Positions 46,601 to 58,958 of a stretch of 64,000 nucleotides of DNA are shown here, in pieces (the first letter of the stretch is position 1; every line of letters begins with the position of its first letter). The notes below the pieces were generated by a model that had not been told where the DNA came from, did no database searches, and saw only the letters and a list, made by a program, of their open reading frames with translations. The DNA comes from Toxotes chatareus (lineage: Eukaryota > Chordata > Actinopteri > Toxotidae), in assembly GCA_016801885.1 (NCBI GenBank), contig CM028900.1:17750972-17814971 (forward strand), given 5' to 3'. The translations under genes and the position numbers were made by a program.

Positions 46601-49600
46601 CTGGACATGAAAATTAAATTTACTTTGAACAGGCAACAGGTAAATACACTACATCCATGTCCATGAAGAACCAAAGCATGTTAAAGTTGCTAAGATGTTT
46701 CAGCCTTTGAGATTACAATATGAAGTTGAGAACTACTTTTTGATAAGACGGTTTCAAAAGAAATTTTCAAAAGTGTGTTTAAGTCAATGGCCAACAGATA
46801 ATAGATGGCGTTATACTTTAGAGTTCCAGCACTCTCCAACCGAGTCAGCAGAAATGAAGGGTGACCTCTGTATTAGTTTCAGCTCTGCCCTTAGTACTGA
46901 AGAAAAATGTTAAACAAAAGACTGATAGTAATATGATACTGAACGCTCAGAGACATCATTGATGGTACTAAATGGAACGTCTGGCTCGGTCCCAAGACTC
47001 ACACTTGTGGTCTGTGGATTTTTTCCAGGTTCCTACTTGTATTACAGATTTCCGGTAATTACCAACAGTGCTCAAGTGCCCATTAAGCCTGCAAGTGTGA
47101 GGTGTGGACGATTTTCAGAACACAATGGGACACGCTGAGTTAATGAGGTCATCCCATCCTTCGTGCAAAAACAGTTCCTCATTGCTTGAGATGTTGTTTA
47201 CTTCCCCACAGGAAAGTAGATACAACAATACAGATTTCCAGTTATGGTCAAGAAAACAAAAAGACCAAAAAAAAAAAAAAAAAAAAGGCATGACACAAAA
47301 GAGTAGGATTGTATCAATAAAGTAATTGTTTGGTTTGGATTCATGCACAGTTCACAGTTAATAATACTTTTAACAAAACTGGAAAGAAAACAAACTGTAC
47401 AAAGTCCTACAAGGTCCAGCAGGAACAAGATGTTCGGCGAGGACAGCTGAACTACTGTCTGATACGTTCTGCTAGGTCTTTGTATACTCTCTTGCCAAAC
47501 AAGATGAGAAACTCATTTTTGGCACTGTGGTTATAATGATAATCATGAATATGTGTGAACCACTTTGCCAGAGGAGATTAGATTTCCCAACAAAATGCGG
47601 CAGAGTTGACTAAGATCACTTGACTGAAACCAGAATCATCGCCTTACTATATGTGTGGCCTAAAATGCTCAGCGTTGCTTTGCCAAACCCCCCACTGAAC
47701 TTACAAGGCAAGGCAGTGCCTTGCCTCTGTGCATCTCATGGCCCAGTTAAAGCTGAAAGACTGCTCATCGACTGACACTGTGTGAGTTTAGGGACAATGC
47801 ATGAGGGTTAGGTTTACTCTGTGTTGAAATAATGTAATGTGTTCTTCCAGTTTCTGAATCCATTAGAGATAAAAGCCTGAGTTGATAATTTTTCTTCAGC
47901 CCTTCAAGGAGGAGCTGTTGTGAAGCAATGGGTAGAGCTTCTACCAGCCATTATTAAAATGCAGGATTCTCTGTGATGTGGTCTGAATGTGAATGAATCT
48001 AGGGTCAGGTTGATGTAGCTTTTCTGCAGTGGCCATGGCAGTGTCACTGCAGCTCTCCTTGGTGTTGTCCAAAGTCATGTTCACACTGATGTTACATTCC
48101 TCTCAAAAATGACTTATCAATCCCTAAGGCCACAGTACATCACCAGCTGCAGTTTAGCTGCTATTGTAGCATCTTTCTCTTTGCCAGATCTCTGATAAGT
48201 AAAAATGGACAAGCACTGTTTTTTATTTGTTGGGCCATTGCCTATATACTTTATACAGTACAGTTTTGCGACTGTTGTTTTCATGTATGTCGTTTCAGAT
48301 GTTATTGTGTGCATGTGATCACTTTAGTGCTAACCAAGACATTGACATTCATTACACTGCAGAAATTATCTGTAATTTGCTAATGAGTTGCAAATGCAAC
48401 ATTCTAGGTCACTGTTCATTTACTGTTGATGTCACATTATATACCACACCACCCCACACAGCTGTGGTCTCTGGGAATCAACAGGTGAGATGTACTTAGT
48501 TGTTCCTTCCTCTGTAGGCCATCACAGAGATCACGCTAAAACTTTAACATATATGTCAGTCAATTAAAGCTGAGAGAACAGTTAAATTTCAAGAACAAAA
48601 AATCAAAAAAAGAAAATTATGGAAAATAGGTTTGCTGAATCATTCAGACTCTGATGTTTAGTCTTTCAGAACTGTTTCAATATTAAACAAAATCATATTT
48701 CTATTAGGAAACACCTCAGGTCATCATGTTGTTTCATTCTGTGTCACTTCAACACTTTCAACTTATGAATAAAATATTTCACCACCAGATTTAAGTTTAA
48801 GGGACATTTATGTAATTATGGGACATTTAAGTAAATTTGGCTTTCATTTTAAATTTCAGCCAGTCAACCTTTGACCCTCTTCCTCTTTTTATAACATATC
48901 TGTGCTTTGTCAGTCCCCAGCATCTTATGCTTCGTCAGTAACAGATAATGTTGGTTTTTCACTTTCAAAATATCTGTGGGTTAGTTCAACTGTGCTCAGT
49001 AGAACCACTGCACAGACACAGGAAGGTACAGTAAGTTATCATATAGCTATCAGCTGGGTTAGTTTGATTTATTGTGTAGGTCATAATAAGTTAATGGACA
49101 CTTCATTGCCAGGAGACTTAAGGTTTATAGACAGTGGTTAATGACTGTGTTTAGTTAGCTTGATCAACGTGGTGCCACCTCCGTGGGTAACGGAGAGACC
49201 TAACTTTAGCTAACAGGCATGATTGAGTTGTCGCCAATAACATTTACAGGTTCGCGTGGCCTAACCTGTAAATGTTATACCTCAAGTGTTTGGCTTGTGT
49301 TAGCAGGAGAGTGAGGAAATGGCAGTGCAAACATCACCTTGCTGACATAGCAATGATCTTTGGGAGGTGTTGCTGAAGAAAACATGAATCAAACAACGTA
49401 ATTCCACTTTCATTATAAGAACACAGTGAAAATTTCCCCAAGAATGATTATGTAGGTTAACATATTAGTCATTTGAAGATTTCAGAGCAAAGTGGTCTAA
49501 TAGTTACTATTTTTTTCCACCTATATATAACTCCAAACACAGTTGTAGAGGTGGGGAATGTACTTATCACTAACTACTACACTACGGATATTGTGTAGTA

Positions 49601-50600
49601 AAGAAAATACACTTACTGTACACAACAGGCAGGCTCCATGTTGCCATTCTGATTGTGTTAAACTCTTTACTATTTTAGAAATGAAGAGCCGAAATGCTGA
49701 GTCAAACTGCCCTTGTTTTTTTTTCATACCAGTAACTTTTGGAAGTCATAGAGCTGATTGCAATTTAAGTGAGCGTAACAAGCCATGCACTAACCTCCAG
49801 AGAATCTTTTTTTTTTTGTTTGTTTTTTTTTCAGTCTATTTGCTCAAATTGGTAAGTCTTTTTTTTCATATGCAACTGTTGCATTAAGTAATGTGCCTGA
49901 CACAGAAGCAATTACATTAAGATAAAAATGTTCTTTTTCTCATTTATCAGCAAACTAATATCTGAGCAATGCAAACAGGCTGTGAGGCTCAAAGGCTGTT
50001 AAGTTTGCCGACTTCTGGTAATGTCTTTCCAATAAAAAAGAGAATTATATGCAATGACTAGCATGTCTGCTCATAACTGTCTACTTGTTCCCTTTGTGTC
50101 TTTGATGTGCCACAGCCGCTCAAACATCGAAGTGTTGATGTTCAGTGTCAATCACAGGTTTGAGATTTTCGCGTTGTCCTGGTTTCAAGGGTACATGGCT
50201 CCCCTGTCACATCACTTGAGAGTTGACTAAGTAACAGCAGTCCATTCTGTGGTTCACATTTTACTCAGAATTATTGTTCCAGAAATGTCTGATTTTTGTA
50301 AAATAAGTTCATTTAAATGTGTAAGTGTACATATATAAAACATTCCTTAAGTAATCAAGGCTATGCATCTGCCGCATGACTTTTAATATTCATAATATGA
50401 TGAAAAGAGATGTAAAACAGGTCATTTACCAGATGAACACGTGTTGATTATAGAAGAATTAATGCAAGAAACTGTAGGATGGAATTATTTAGACACATCT
50501 CAGACAGATACTACCCGATAAAAATATTTATGCTATCTTATGCTCATTTTTATGGTAATTATTTATATTTCAGAACAATTACATACAATTTAATATTAAT
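43630..50600. other. Non-coding intergenic or intronic DNA
   Basis: No supported exon. It includes GC-richer sequence at 44340-44760 without coding bias, A- or T-runs at 43664-43674, 47267-47286 and 49808-49831, and a perfect hairpin at 49237-49278. No RNA gene was recognised. Confidence 0.45.
49237..49278. other. Perfect 16-bp-stem hairpin
   Basis: ATAACATTTACAGGTT, a 10-base loop (CGCGTGGCCT), then AACCTGTAAATGTTAT, an exact reverse complement. The GC-rich loop contrasts with the AT-rich stem. It may be the core of a small MITE, a binding site for a dimeric protein, or a cruciform-forming site. Confidence 0.8.
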
Positions 50601-50606
50601 ACTCAC

Positions 50607-50685
50607 TGATTAGTGTGTCCTGCAGTCTGGCAAATCTGAAAGTCTGCTGTCTTTGTGCAGTTCTCAGCTGTGTTTCTCGAAACTG
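50607..50685 (-). CDS. Possible exon of an unrecognised gene
   Basis: On the minus strand TTGTGTTTCAG precedes the segment. It reads QFRETQLRTAQRQQTF, then RFARLQDTLI, before ATCA/GTGAGT, a strong donor-like site. If unspliced the frame continues S-E-Y and stops. The peptide is an Arg/Gln-rich amphipathic helix. Together with the segment at 51037-51268 it could form a gene on the minus strand, perhaps the DNA-binding partner gene of a DNA transposon or a host gene exon. I do not recognise the protein. Confidence 0.35.
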
Positions 50686-51036
50686 CCTGAAACACAATAA
50701 ATGGCATTGTTGAACTCTCAAAATGAGGGCCATAAAAATCTGTATATTGTTTATTTTAACTTTTTTGATTAGGATTACAGGAATTTTGTAATTCACCAAG
50801 GAAAGCGCACGATAAAAACTCAATCAGGGGGTTATTTGACCCATTTTATGAGTAGGTTCTTTCTAGATTTGTCTTCACCAAAATATTCATCTTACAGCAG
50901 CACTATACTGACTCTTAAAGTTTTCGATGTAGGCTTGTTAAAAAAAAAAAAAAAGGGTTCAATTTCCTCCTCTGGAGTAGTAGGTGGGTGTCAATTGTTT
51001 TCTGACATTGCTAGGCAACAAATGTTAAAAACAGTC

Positions 51037-51268
51037 TCATCCCATGGTTGTGGGTCTCTTGGCAGACATTCCTCTCGACAAGCTTGTATTTTTGGATGGA
51101 TTACTGTCTTGAGGTATGTCTGTAGTGCCAAACGGGCAAACAGGTGGGGAAGGCTGTACATCACTGGTGGTCATCCACTTGGGGAAACTGCTTTCCTGCT
51201 GGGCCGAATTCTGTGGCAGTTCCACAGATGAATAACTTCCTGCAGCCCCTGCTGCCCCCAAAATCTCC
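51037..51268 (-). CDS. Possible exon, Ser/Pro-rich, unrecognised
   Basis: The minus strand has CCCTTTTTTCAG directly before the segment, a good acceptor with a pyrimidine tract. The frame is open for 76 codons: EILGAAGAAGSYSSVELPQ, then SAQQESSFPKWMTTSD, VQPSPPVCPFGTTD and SLSRGMSAKRPTTMG, then a stop. Its low-complexity Ala/Gly, Ser and Pro composition fits a linker of a nuclear protein, but no domain is seen and no good donor was found before the stop. It lies upstream (in minus-strand sense) of the 50607-50685 candidate. Confidence 0.35.
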
Positions 51269-51359
51269 CTGAAAAAAGGGTAACTATTAACATTTATTCC
51301 TCCAACATCTTTTCAAATACCCCATGCCCATACTGCAGTCATTCTTTCTCTCCATAGTG

Positions 51360-54300
51360 GCTGTGAAGAGATTCAAATAAATTCTAGTGAGTGATGGGGG
51401 ACATCACACAGTCCTTTTGTGCTAAATGCAGTCTAAAGCAATTATATAGCCCGGTAAAACTTTGCAGGGCAACGAGCATTTTAAGTACACAATGAGTAGG
51501 CAATGTTACTAAAAGTTATGCTGCTGACAACACATAGTCATTATGTCTTACAGATTCAGTATATCTAATACATATTAGCAATTCTTTGTCAATCACTAAA
51601 CTTTTATCCCCTTCATGCTTTAGCCGCATTGCTGCTCAGTAAAATGCCAATGCCGACAGTTACTTAGATACATATGCGTTGAATCTATGCATCAAACAAC
51701 TTATATAAACTAGATTCACTAATCATACCGAGAAATTGACTAGTGAACTGCAACTAAATAGAGGTACTAACAGCAAACTCATGTGAAGTCAAAAGCAAAT
51801 TTGAAATGTCTAGTTGTAAATCTCGTAACAGACGGTCTAAATTTGGACATGAGAAATGGTCTGACAGATGCAAACTGATGAGTGTACCAGAATCCTGATG
51901 TTAACCAGTGAATGTCACACATACCTGTTTGCCATAAGACAAACAACATAGTGGAAGCAATTATTAGGTAATTAGCCTCGATGGGTAAATTATCTCACTG
52001 ATTTCTAAGATTGCTCGTTATGATCGCAATAATACTTCACTGATAGCAGTTGGAATGTATGCATCTATCTAAGTAAGCCTAATGTTATTCATGCTTTAAT
52101 TTGAAAATTCTCAGTGGCTTCATCTGTTAAGACGAAGGTTTATGGAAAGGTAACAATTATAGAGTATATGAGCTGAATTTATCTGTTATCCAATTAACAC
52201 ACTTCTTAATGTTGTATCAAAATAACAAATAAAGCATGGTGATTCTACACTTTCAGAAGCTAAAAGATTTTTGGATCTATTTGATGGAAAACTTAGCGAA
52301 TCTTTAGCACTATTTCTAGATTGCTATATTATTTTTGTCATTAGTCATCCACATTACATGGTACTTTAGGCCAGTGATCAAAAAATATTTACGCCAGAAG
52401 TGCATAAGTGCAATAATTTTCTAATATTCTTAGTAATACAATTTGTTTGATCATGGATTTTTTTTCATATGAGCTGGAATTTCTTTGATAAAATTACAAA
52501 TCTTTAAAAACCAAACAAACGTAACATTCTTGCTAATTTTCAAGAATGTGCATCATTCACTACGGATTAATTGTTGTTGGTGTCTATTCTTGCACATTAA
52601 TTAAGGTGATAGGCTTATGAATTTGTCTTATGTTAGATGCATTTTTAAACTAATGCAATGCCAAAATACTGATATCATCTATGTTGAAATCACAGTACAC
52701 AAATATGACCTTAAAAAACATATAATGCATTTATAAATAACATTTCATATGGGAGTTGATCAAGTAGTTTGCATAGCATTTTGAAGCACTTATAAGAGAG
52801 CAAATGTTGATCATATACATAAATATGAAGTCTATGAATAAAAGGTGTTATTAAGCATTTATATCCATGCTTTTTGCAAACTACTGTAAGTGAACACATT
52901 GTACTTTGAATGATTCCAAGGATAATAAGTATAAAAACATATACAAATAAAAATAGTAGATATATAAAATTATCTAATCCACATCATACTGGTTAGATAC
53001 CTTCATTATGCTTAGGATAAGCACCAATGAAACGAATGAAACAATGCATCATAAGCTTAAGTACTTGATTGTATCTAATTATTGATTTTGACTAATTCAT
53101 CTGTACTTCATTGTAGTCCTCAGAATACAGTTGAACATTGATATAGTTTTGGACATTTTAAGATATAATTATTAATAATAAATAAAAACTTAATATCGTA
53201 ATACAACAATAGTCTAATTACGATAGATGTGAATGCCTCAGTTCCTGATAATCAGTTATTGGTGTGACTTGCCAAGTGACATTATGTTAATTATCTAATA
53301 AGTATAAGTTCATGCGTAAATTCGACTATTACTACTGTTTATTTTGTTTATTACCACTAACGATTAATGAAAGTCAAGACAAGTTTAAATTTGCAGCAAC
53401 TTTTCAGCATGGATGCTCATTAATCATACAAATATTTTCTATCACTGTCACGCCATTTCAATCTATGAAATCATTAATTAATAGCTAAGCAATCATGCCA
53501 TTTTGTATTCATTATGCATGCACATCATGCCATTGTGTTGCTGTCATCGAGTATCTGTGTACAGTCCATTTTATGAACTTGGATCATTGATACTGATCAG
53601 TAGTCAACTCAAGGACTATTATTCATTTGTCATATTTATGCATGAAGATTTTTAGGCGCATGCTTTTACAATTGTCCTTGATATACAATTCATATTCAAT
53701 TCATAAATTTTGATTGAATGATCACTTCATCCAGATAATTAATACAATACTGACAATTTTCATTTGTTATATCATAGGCTTATGTCGCGTGCTTTAGCTG
53801 ACAGAACCATATACTCTGTGATTGTTTTTGGACATTTTACTTGCAAGATCTGATACTATTGCATGATAGTAACTAGTGCAGTAACATTGTCAATTTGCAA
53901 ATCTTGTATCTGTTAGTATACTACTGGTGTCTAACTGTCATGAATCACATGTCTGACATCTCATTTTGGGATCTGCCATTATTATAAAATTCTGCATCAT
54001 TCTGTCCTTTAATTATTAGTTAATGAGGTGTTGAAATCAAGTACTCTGACCAATGAATATTAATTTCTTGCTAATGTCTAAATTTAAAACAATTAAATGT
54101 CTAGATAATATAATAATTTTAGATTCAAATTAACAAAGTGAAAATGTAAGTACCAGTATTAATCATACAGTGACTGCAAAAGACTATTATAGCTTGTTAT
54201 CAGTAAGAGACAAGTAATTCTTTTGATAAAAAATTACAAATTTACTAATATTCATTTAATATTAGTTTTATATTATTTGCAACATGTCATTGTTGATAAA

Positions 54301-54939
54301 GCCATTTAATTTAATAAATAAGAACGATTCACTGCCAATGTTACTCACTGACCTGAGTATCCAGATGTAACGATAATAAGCAAATCAATATATAGCAATT
54401 AATCCGGCCAGATGAATGTTTGAAGCACAGAGTCGAATTGTTAATCACTGCTCAAAGTCAGAACATCGATTCATCCAAGCTAATTTATATCATGTTCAAT
54501 GACTTATGATCTTACTCGGCAAAATCTACTTTCATATGTAATAACATTGACTAGCTATTAGATCATAATTCATTTGCAGAATAGTATATGTTCATTATGT
54601 TTATGTAGGATGTCAGATTAGCGATATCAAACAGATTTAATTCTGACGAATGCAACTATAATTGTATAGCTTTTTACAGTTTATTGCACTTGTGCAATAT
54701 GGCATTGATGAGCAACCAGCAAGCAAACATTTAACATTCTTATCCAAACATTATTAGTAGAATATACTATGTTTATTGCAAGCGATTCTAACTTTCTAAC
54801 AGTCGGTTGTTCAAGTGAATTTAGATCTGCATATGTCTCATGGAATGTCCTACTAGAGTTTATAAATTGATTTAATAACAGTATAAACATACTTAAAATT
54901 AGTGTTAAACATTACTATGATCACGTGCATTACAATCAG
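51360..54939. other. Featureless AT-rich stretch of 3.5 kb
   Basis: As at 15120-17630: no microsatellite, almost no homopolymer above 8, no transposon motif, scattered CpG, many TAAT and ATTA words. The longest open frame is under 70 codons. It ends abruptly at the (TTCAA)n tail of the LINE. Confidence 0.5.
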
Positions 54940-54966
54940 TTCAATTCAATTCAATTCAATTCAATT
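54940..54966. repeat. (TTCAA)n tail of the LINE
   Basis: Five to six copies of TTCAA on the plus strand, followed by TTTTATTTATATAGCGCC, which is the conserved last part of the L2 3' UTR read backwards. L2 elements end in such short tandem repeats instead of poly-A. Confidence 0.92.
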
Positions 54967-55810
54967 TTATTTATATAGCGCCTTCCACAATCAAAATTGT
55001 CTCAAAGCGCTTTACAGAGACCCAGAGCCTGACCCCAGAGCAAGCACTTAAGGCGACAGTGGCAAGGAAAACTCCTTTTAACAGGAAGAAACCTTGAGCA
55101 GAACCTGGCTCAGATGGGGACCCTCCTGCCGATGGCGGGCTGGGTGAAAGGAGGAAAAGGAGGAAGATAGGACAGCTAGGAATGGAGGAGAGGGGAGAAA
55201 GACATGCAGCATAATACAGACAATGTGGGTCAGTATTTACATTACAGTTAGTCAACAGTTATTGGATAATGTGTGCTCAGCAGATTAGAATTATGAAACA
55301 GAGCACAGAGGCAAAAAAGCTGTCATGACTGGTAATTATTTACATTACAGTTTGCAAAGAATATTAATCAAATATTTATCTGTAGCAGAACGGAACATTA
55401 AACATGTTAGAAATAGATCATTGTAAACAATAAACAGCAGCAGGTGGGTGGAGCCAGGACCATAGGACATGCAGCTCCGAGCCAGAGGTACCTGCAGTAA
55501 GGTACAGAGAAAGAGAGACCAGAGAGAAACAAACACAGGACTACGGGACAGAGAGGACACAGAGTTAATGACATGTAATAAAGGCTAATAGATTTGAGAG
55601 TGGGTCTGAGGAGAGAAAAGAAAGAAGAAGAAGTGCATGAGTAAATCATGGGATGTCCCCAGCAGCCTAGGCCTATAGCAGCATAACTAGGGGATGATTC
55701 AGTTGCCTGAGCCAGCCCTACTAAGGGCTATATCCTTAACTGTAACAGTGTCTATAGAGATAATTGTGACTAACTATAAGTTTAATAAATAACTAGGACT
55801 GTAACTACAA
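54967..55810 (-). mobile_element. 3' UTR of the L2 LINE
   Basis: Conserved non-coding 3' region containing, on the plus strand, CAAAGCGCTTTACAGAGACC, GGCGACAGTGGCAAGGAAAAC, AGGAAGAAACCTTGAGCAG and GGGGACCCTCCTGCCGATGG, words seen near many fish genes as L2 3' ends. It holds open frames by chance only. Confidence 0.85.
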
Positions 55811-57580
55811 CTAATTATAAGCTTTATCAAACAAGAAGGTTTTAAGCTTCGTTTTAAAATTAGAGAGGGTGTCTGCTTCCCGAACCCAAACTGGCAGTTG
55901 GTTCCATAGGAGAGGGGCCTGATAGCTAAAGGCTCGGCCTCCCATTCTACTTTTAGAGATTTTGGGAACCATAAGCAAACCTGCATTCTGGGAGCGAAGC
56001 AATCTGTTAGGATGATATGGTACTATCAGCTCTTTGAGATATGAAGGAGCCTGGCCATTGAGGGCCTTATATGTAAGGAGAAGGATTTTAAAATCAATTC
56101 TGGATTTTACAGGAAGCCAATGAAGAGAAGTTAGTACAGGAGTAATGTGATCTCTCTTGCTAATTCCAGTCAGTACTCTCGCTGCAGCATTTTGGATCAG
56201 CTGGATGCTTTTAGATAGTTAACTGGACATCCTGATAATAGGGAATTACAGTAGTCCAGCCTAGAAGTAACAAAAGCATGGACTAATTTTCAGCATCACT
56301 CTGCGACAGAATGTTCCTAATCTTACTGATATTGCGCCCAGGTGAAAGAAGGCGGTCCTAGAGACTTGTTTTATATGTGAGTTAAAGGACAGATCCTGAT
56401 CAAAAATAACTCCAAGGTTCCTCACAGTCGTACTGGAGGCTAAATTAATGCCATCCAGAGTAACTATATGATTAGATAAACTGTTTCTGAGGTGTTTGGG
56501 ACCAAACAAAATAACCTCAGTTTTGTCTGAATTCAGAAGAAGAAAGTTACAGGTCATCCAGGCCTTTATGTCTTTAAGACATGCCTGAAGTATGGTTAAC
56601 TGATCTGTTTCGTCTGGTTTCATAGATAAATATAGCTGGGTATCATCCGCATAGCAATGGAAATTTATTCCATGCTCCCTGATAATATTGCCTAGGGGAA
56701 GCATGTATAAGGTGAACAGTATCGGTCCAAGCACAGAACCCTGTGGAACTCCATGACTTACTCTGGTATATATGGAGGATCGTCATTAACATGGACAAAC
56801 TGGTATCTATCTGATAGATATGATTTAAACCAGCCTAGTGCTGTTCCTTTAATCCCAATAACATGTTCCAATCTATCCAATAGGATATTATGATCAATGG
56901 TGTCAAATGCAGCACTAAGATCTAGCAGGACAAGTATAGAGGCGAGTCCATTATCTGATGCTATAAGAAGGTCGTTGGTAACTTTCACCAGTGCTGTCTC
57001 TGTGCTATGATGAACTCTAAATCCTGACTGAAAAACTTCAAACAAACCGTTCCTATGTAGATGGTCACACAGCTGAGTTGCAACAGCCTTTTCAAGAATT
57101 TTAGAATTAAAGGGAGATTGGATATAGGTCTATAGTTTGCCAAAATGTCAGAGTCCAGAAGGCTTTTTAAGTAAAGGTTTGATAACTGCAACCTTAAAAG
57201 CCTGTGGGACATATCCTGTAACCAACGAGAGATTTATCTGATCTAATATGTGAGTGCCAATCAAAGGCAACACATCTTTAAGAAGAAATCTGGTCGGGAT
57301 AGGATCCAAAAGACATGTTGATGATTTAGATTTAGAAACTATTGAAGTCAATTCAGCTAGATCTATGGGAGAGAAACAGTCTAACGACAAATCAGGACTG
57401 GCAGACATTTCTAAAGATGCTGTTCTAGACATACCTACATCATTAACAGTTGTAGGCAGGATGAGATGGATTCTGTCTCTAATGTCTACTATTTTGTTGC
57501 TAAAGAAGCTCATAAAGTCATTACTAGTGAGAGCTAAAGGGATGGATGGTACAACAGAGCTATGGCTCTTTGTCAACTAG
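55811..57580 (-). pseudogene. LINE reverse transcriptase (ORF2 C-half)
   Basis: In minus-strand order: the pre-RT region (SSTCLLDPIPTRFLL, then IKPLLKKPSGL), ANYRPISNLP, FQSGFRVHHSTETALVKV, motif A LLDLSAAFDTIDH, SYLSDRYQFV, motif B GVPQGSVLGPILF, the catalytic YADDTQLYLS, NSDKTEVILFGPKHL, TVRNLGVIFDQDLSF and the end AFSYQAPLLWNQLPVW. All RT motifs are present, but frame changes lie near 57150-57200, 57000-57050, 56750 and 56270, so no full protein is encoded. The enzyme copies LINE RNA at a nicked target site. Motif-by-motif agreement with L2-type RT is strong. Confidence 0.93.
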
Positions 57581-58065
57581 CTACAGTGCTGAAAAGAAAC
57601 CTAGGGTTGTTCTTGTTTTCCTCTATTAATGATGAGTAATAGGCAGTTCTTGCCCTTCTGAAGGCTTTTTTATCGTTATAAAGCTGTCTTTCCAGGCTAG
57701 GCGGAATTCCTCTAAATTAGTGGATAACCATTTCCTTTCCAGCTTTACGTGATATCTGCTTTAAAGTACGTATTTGTGAATTGTACCATGGAGCTAGCTT
57801 CCTCTGATTACTGACCTTCTTTTTCAAAGGGGCAACAGAGTCAAGGTTGAGCATAATGAAGCAGCAGTATTATCAACTAGATAGTCTATATCTGCTGGAG
57901 TAACGTTTAGAGCCATTGCTCTCTGTAAGACTGGCACATGCAGCGGAGATAATAAAGATGGAATAGCTTCCTTATATTTGATAACAGCATTATCAGACAG
58001 AAATCTACAGTAGTTAATTTTTTTCTCAGATGCTGTGCAGTTCATTATTGTAAATTCAAATGTTA
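57581..58065 (-). pseudogene. LINE ORF2 linker between endonuclease and RT
   Basis: Region between the two enzyme domains. The minus strand reads KKINYCRFLSDNAV, IPSLLSPLHVPVLQRAM and ALNVTPADIDYLVDN, in broken frames, the usual connecting segment of L2 ORF2. No catalytic motif. Confidence 0.6.
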
Positions 58066-58690
58066 CTAAGAATGATCAGATAAAACAGGGTTCTGAGGGA
58101 ATACTGTCAAATATTCAGCTTCTATGCCATAGGTTAGTACAAGATCAAGGGTGTGATTAAAACAGTGAGTTGGTTTGTTAACATTTTGTAAAAAGCCAAT
58201 TGAGTCTAATACTGAATAGAAAGCAGTCTTAAAGGCTGTCATTGTGGGTATCGACATGAATATTAAAAGTAAGCCCACTATAATTACTCTATCCGTACTA
58301 AGCACTAAATCAGATAAAAATTCAGTGAATTCAGACAAAAACTCTGAGTAAGCAGCAGGTGGACGATACACCACAGCAAATAGTACTGGTTTTCTGTCTT
58401 CCAATTTGGATGTGAGAGGCTGAGGATAAGGCTTTCAAATGTACTATATTTCGGCTTAGGTCTGGGATTAATTAATAAACTTGAGTGGTAGATTGCTGCC
58501 ACTCCTCCTCCTCGACCTGTGCCTCGAGGAATGTGATAATTAATATGACTAGCAGGGGTTGACTCATTTAGACTGACATACTCTTCCTCCTGCAGCCAGG
58601 TCTCGCTCAGACAGAATAAATCAATCTGCTGATCCATTATCAAATCATTCACTAACAGAGATTTAGACAAGAGAGATCTAATGTTTAATA
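58066..58690 (-). pseudogene. LINE AP-type endonuclease (ORF2 N-part)
   Basis: The minus strand has LFCLSETWLQ with the catalytic Glu of the S-E-T-W-L motif, then IPRGTGRGGGVAAIY, FAVVYRPP, DRVIIVG and, at the end, LDLVLTYG and PVLSDHS with the catalytic S-D-H motif. The GDFN block that should follow VIIVG is disrupted by a small insertion with a frame change near 58255-58280; the remaining bases still show the block in another frame. Another frame change separates the two halves near 58400. The enzyme nicks target DNA for target-primed reverse transcription; this copy would not. Confidence 0.88.
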
Positions 58691-58958
58691 GCCCACATCT
58701 GATTGTGGTGTTTTAGAGTTCAGATGCTTTTGTAGTATAAATTTTTTGAGGTTTTTATGAGTAACACCTCTTGCATTTTTTAATTTATGCACTTTTTGTT
58801 GACGGGGGAGCAGACACAGTCTCTATAGGATAAAGGGAATCGTTAGAATGGTAGGAATAATAAGAATCATGAGAATCATGGGTGGGTGACAGCTCTAGAG
58901 AAACTGCAGAGAAGCGTGTGGGACTGCAACTCTGCATCCTGGTCTCAACTCTGGGTTG

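Noticed and set aside
54971..55649. Ser/Leu-rich minus-strand frames as genes
   Set aside because: They lie in the 3' UTR of the L2 LINE, which is conserved as RNA or DNA and not as protein.
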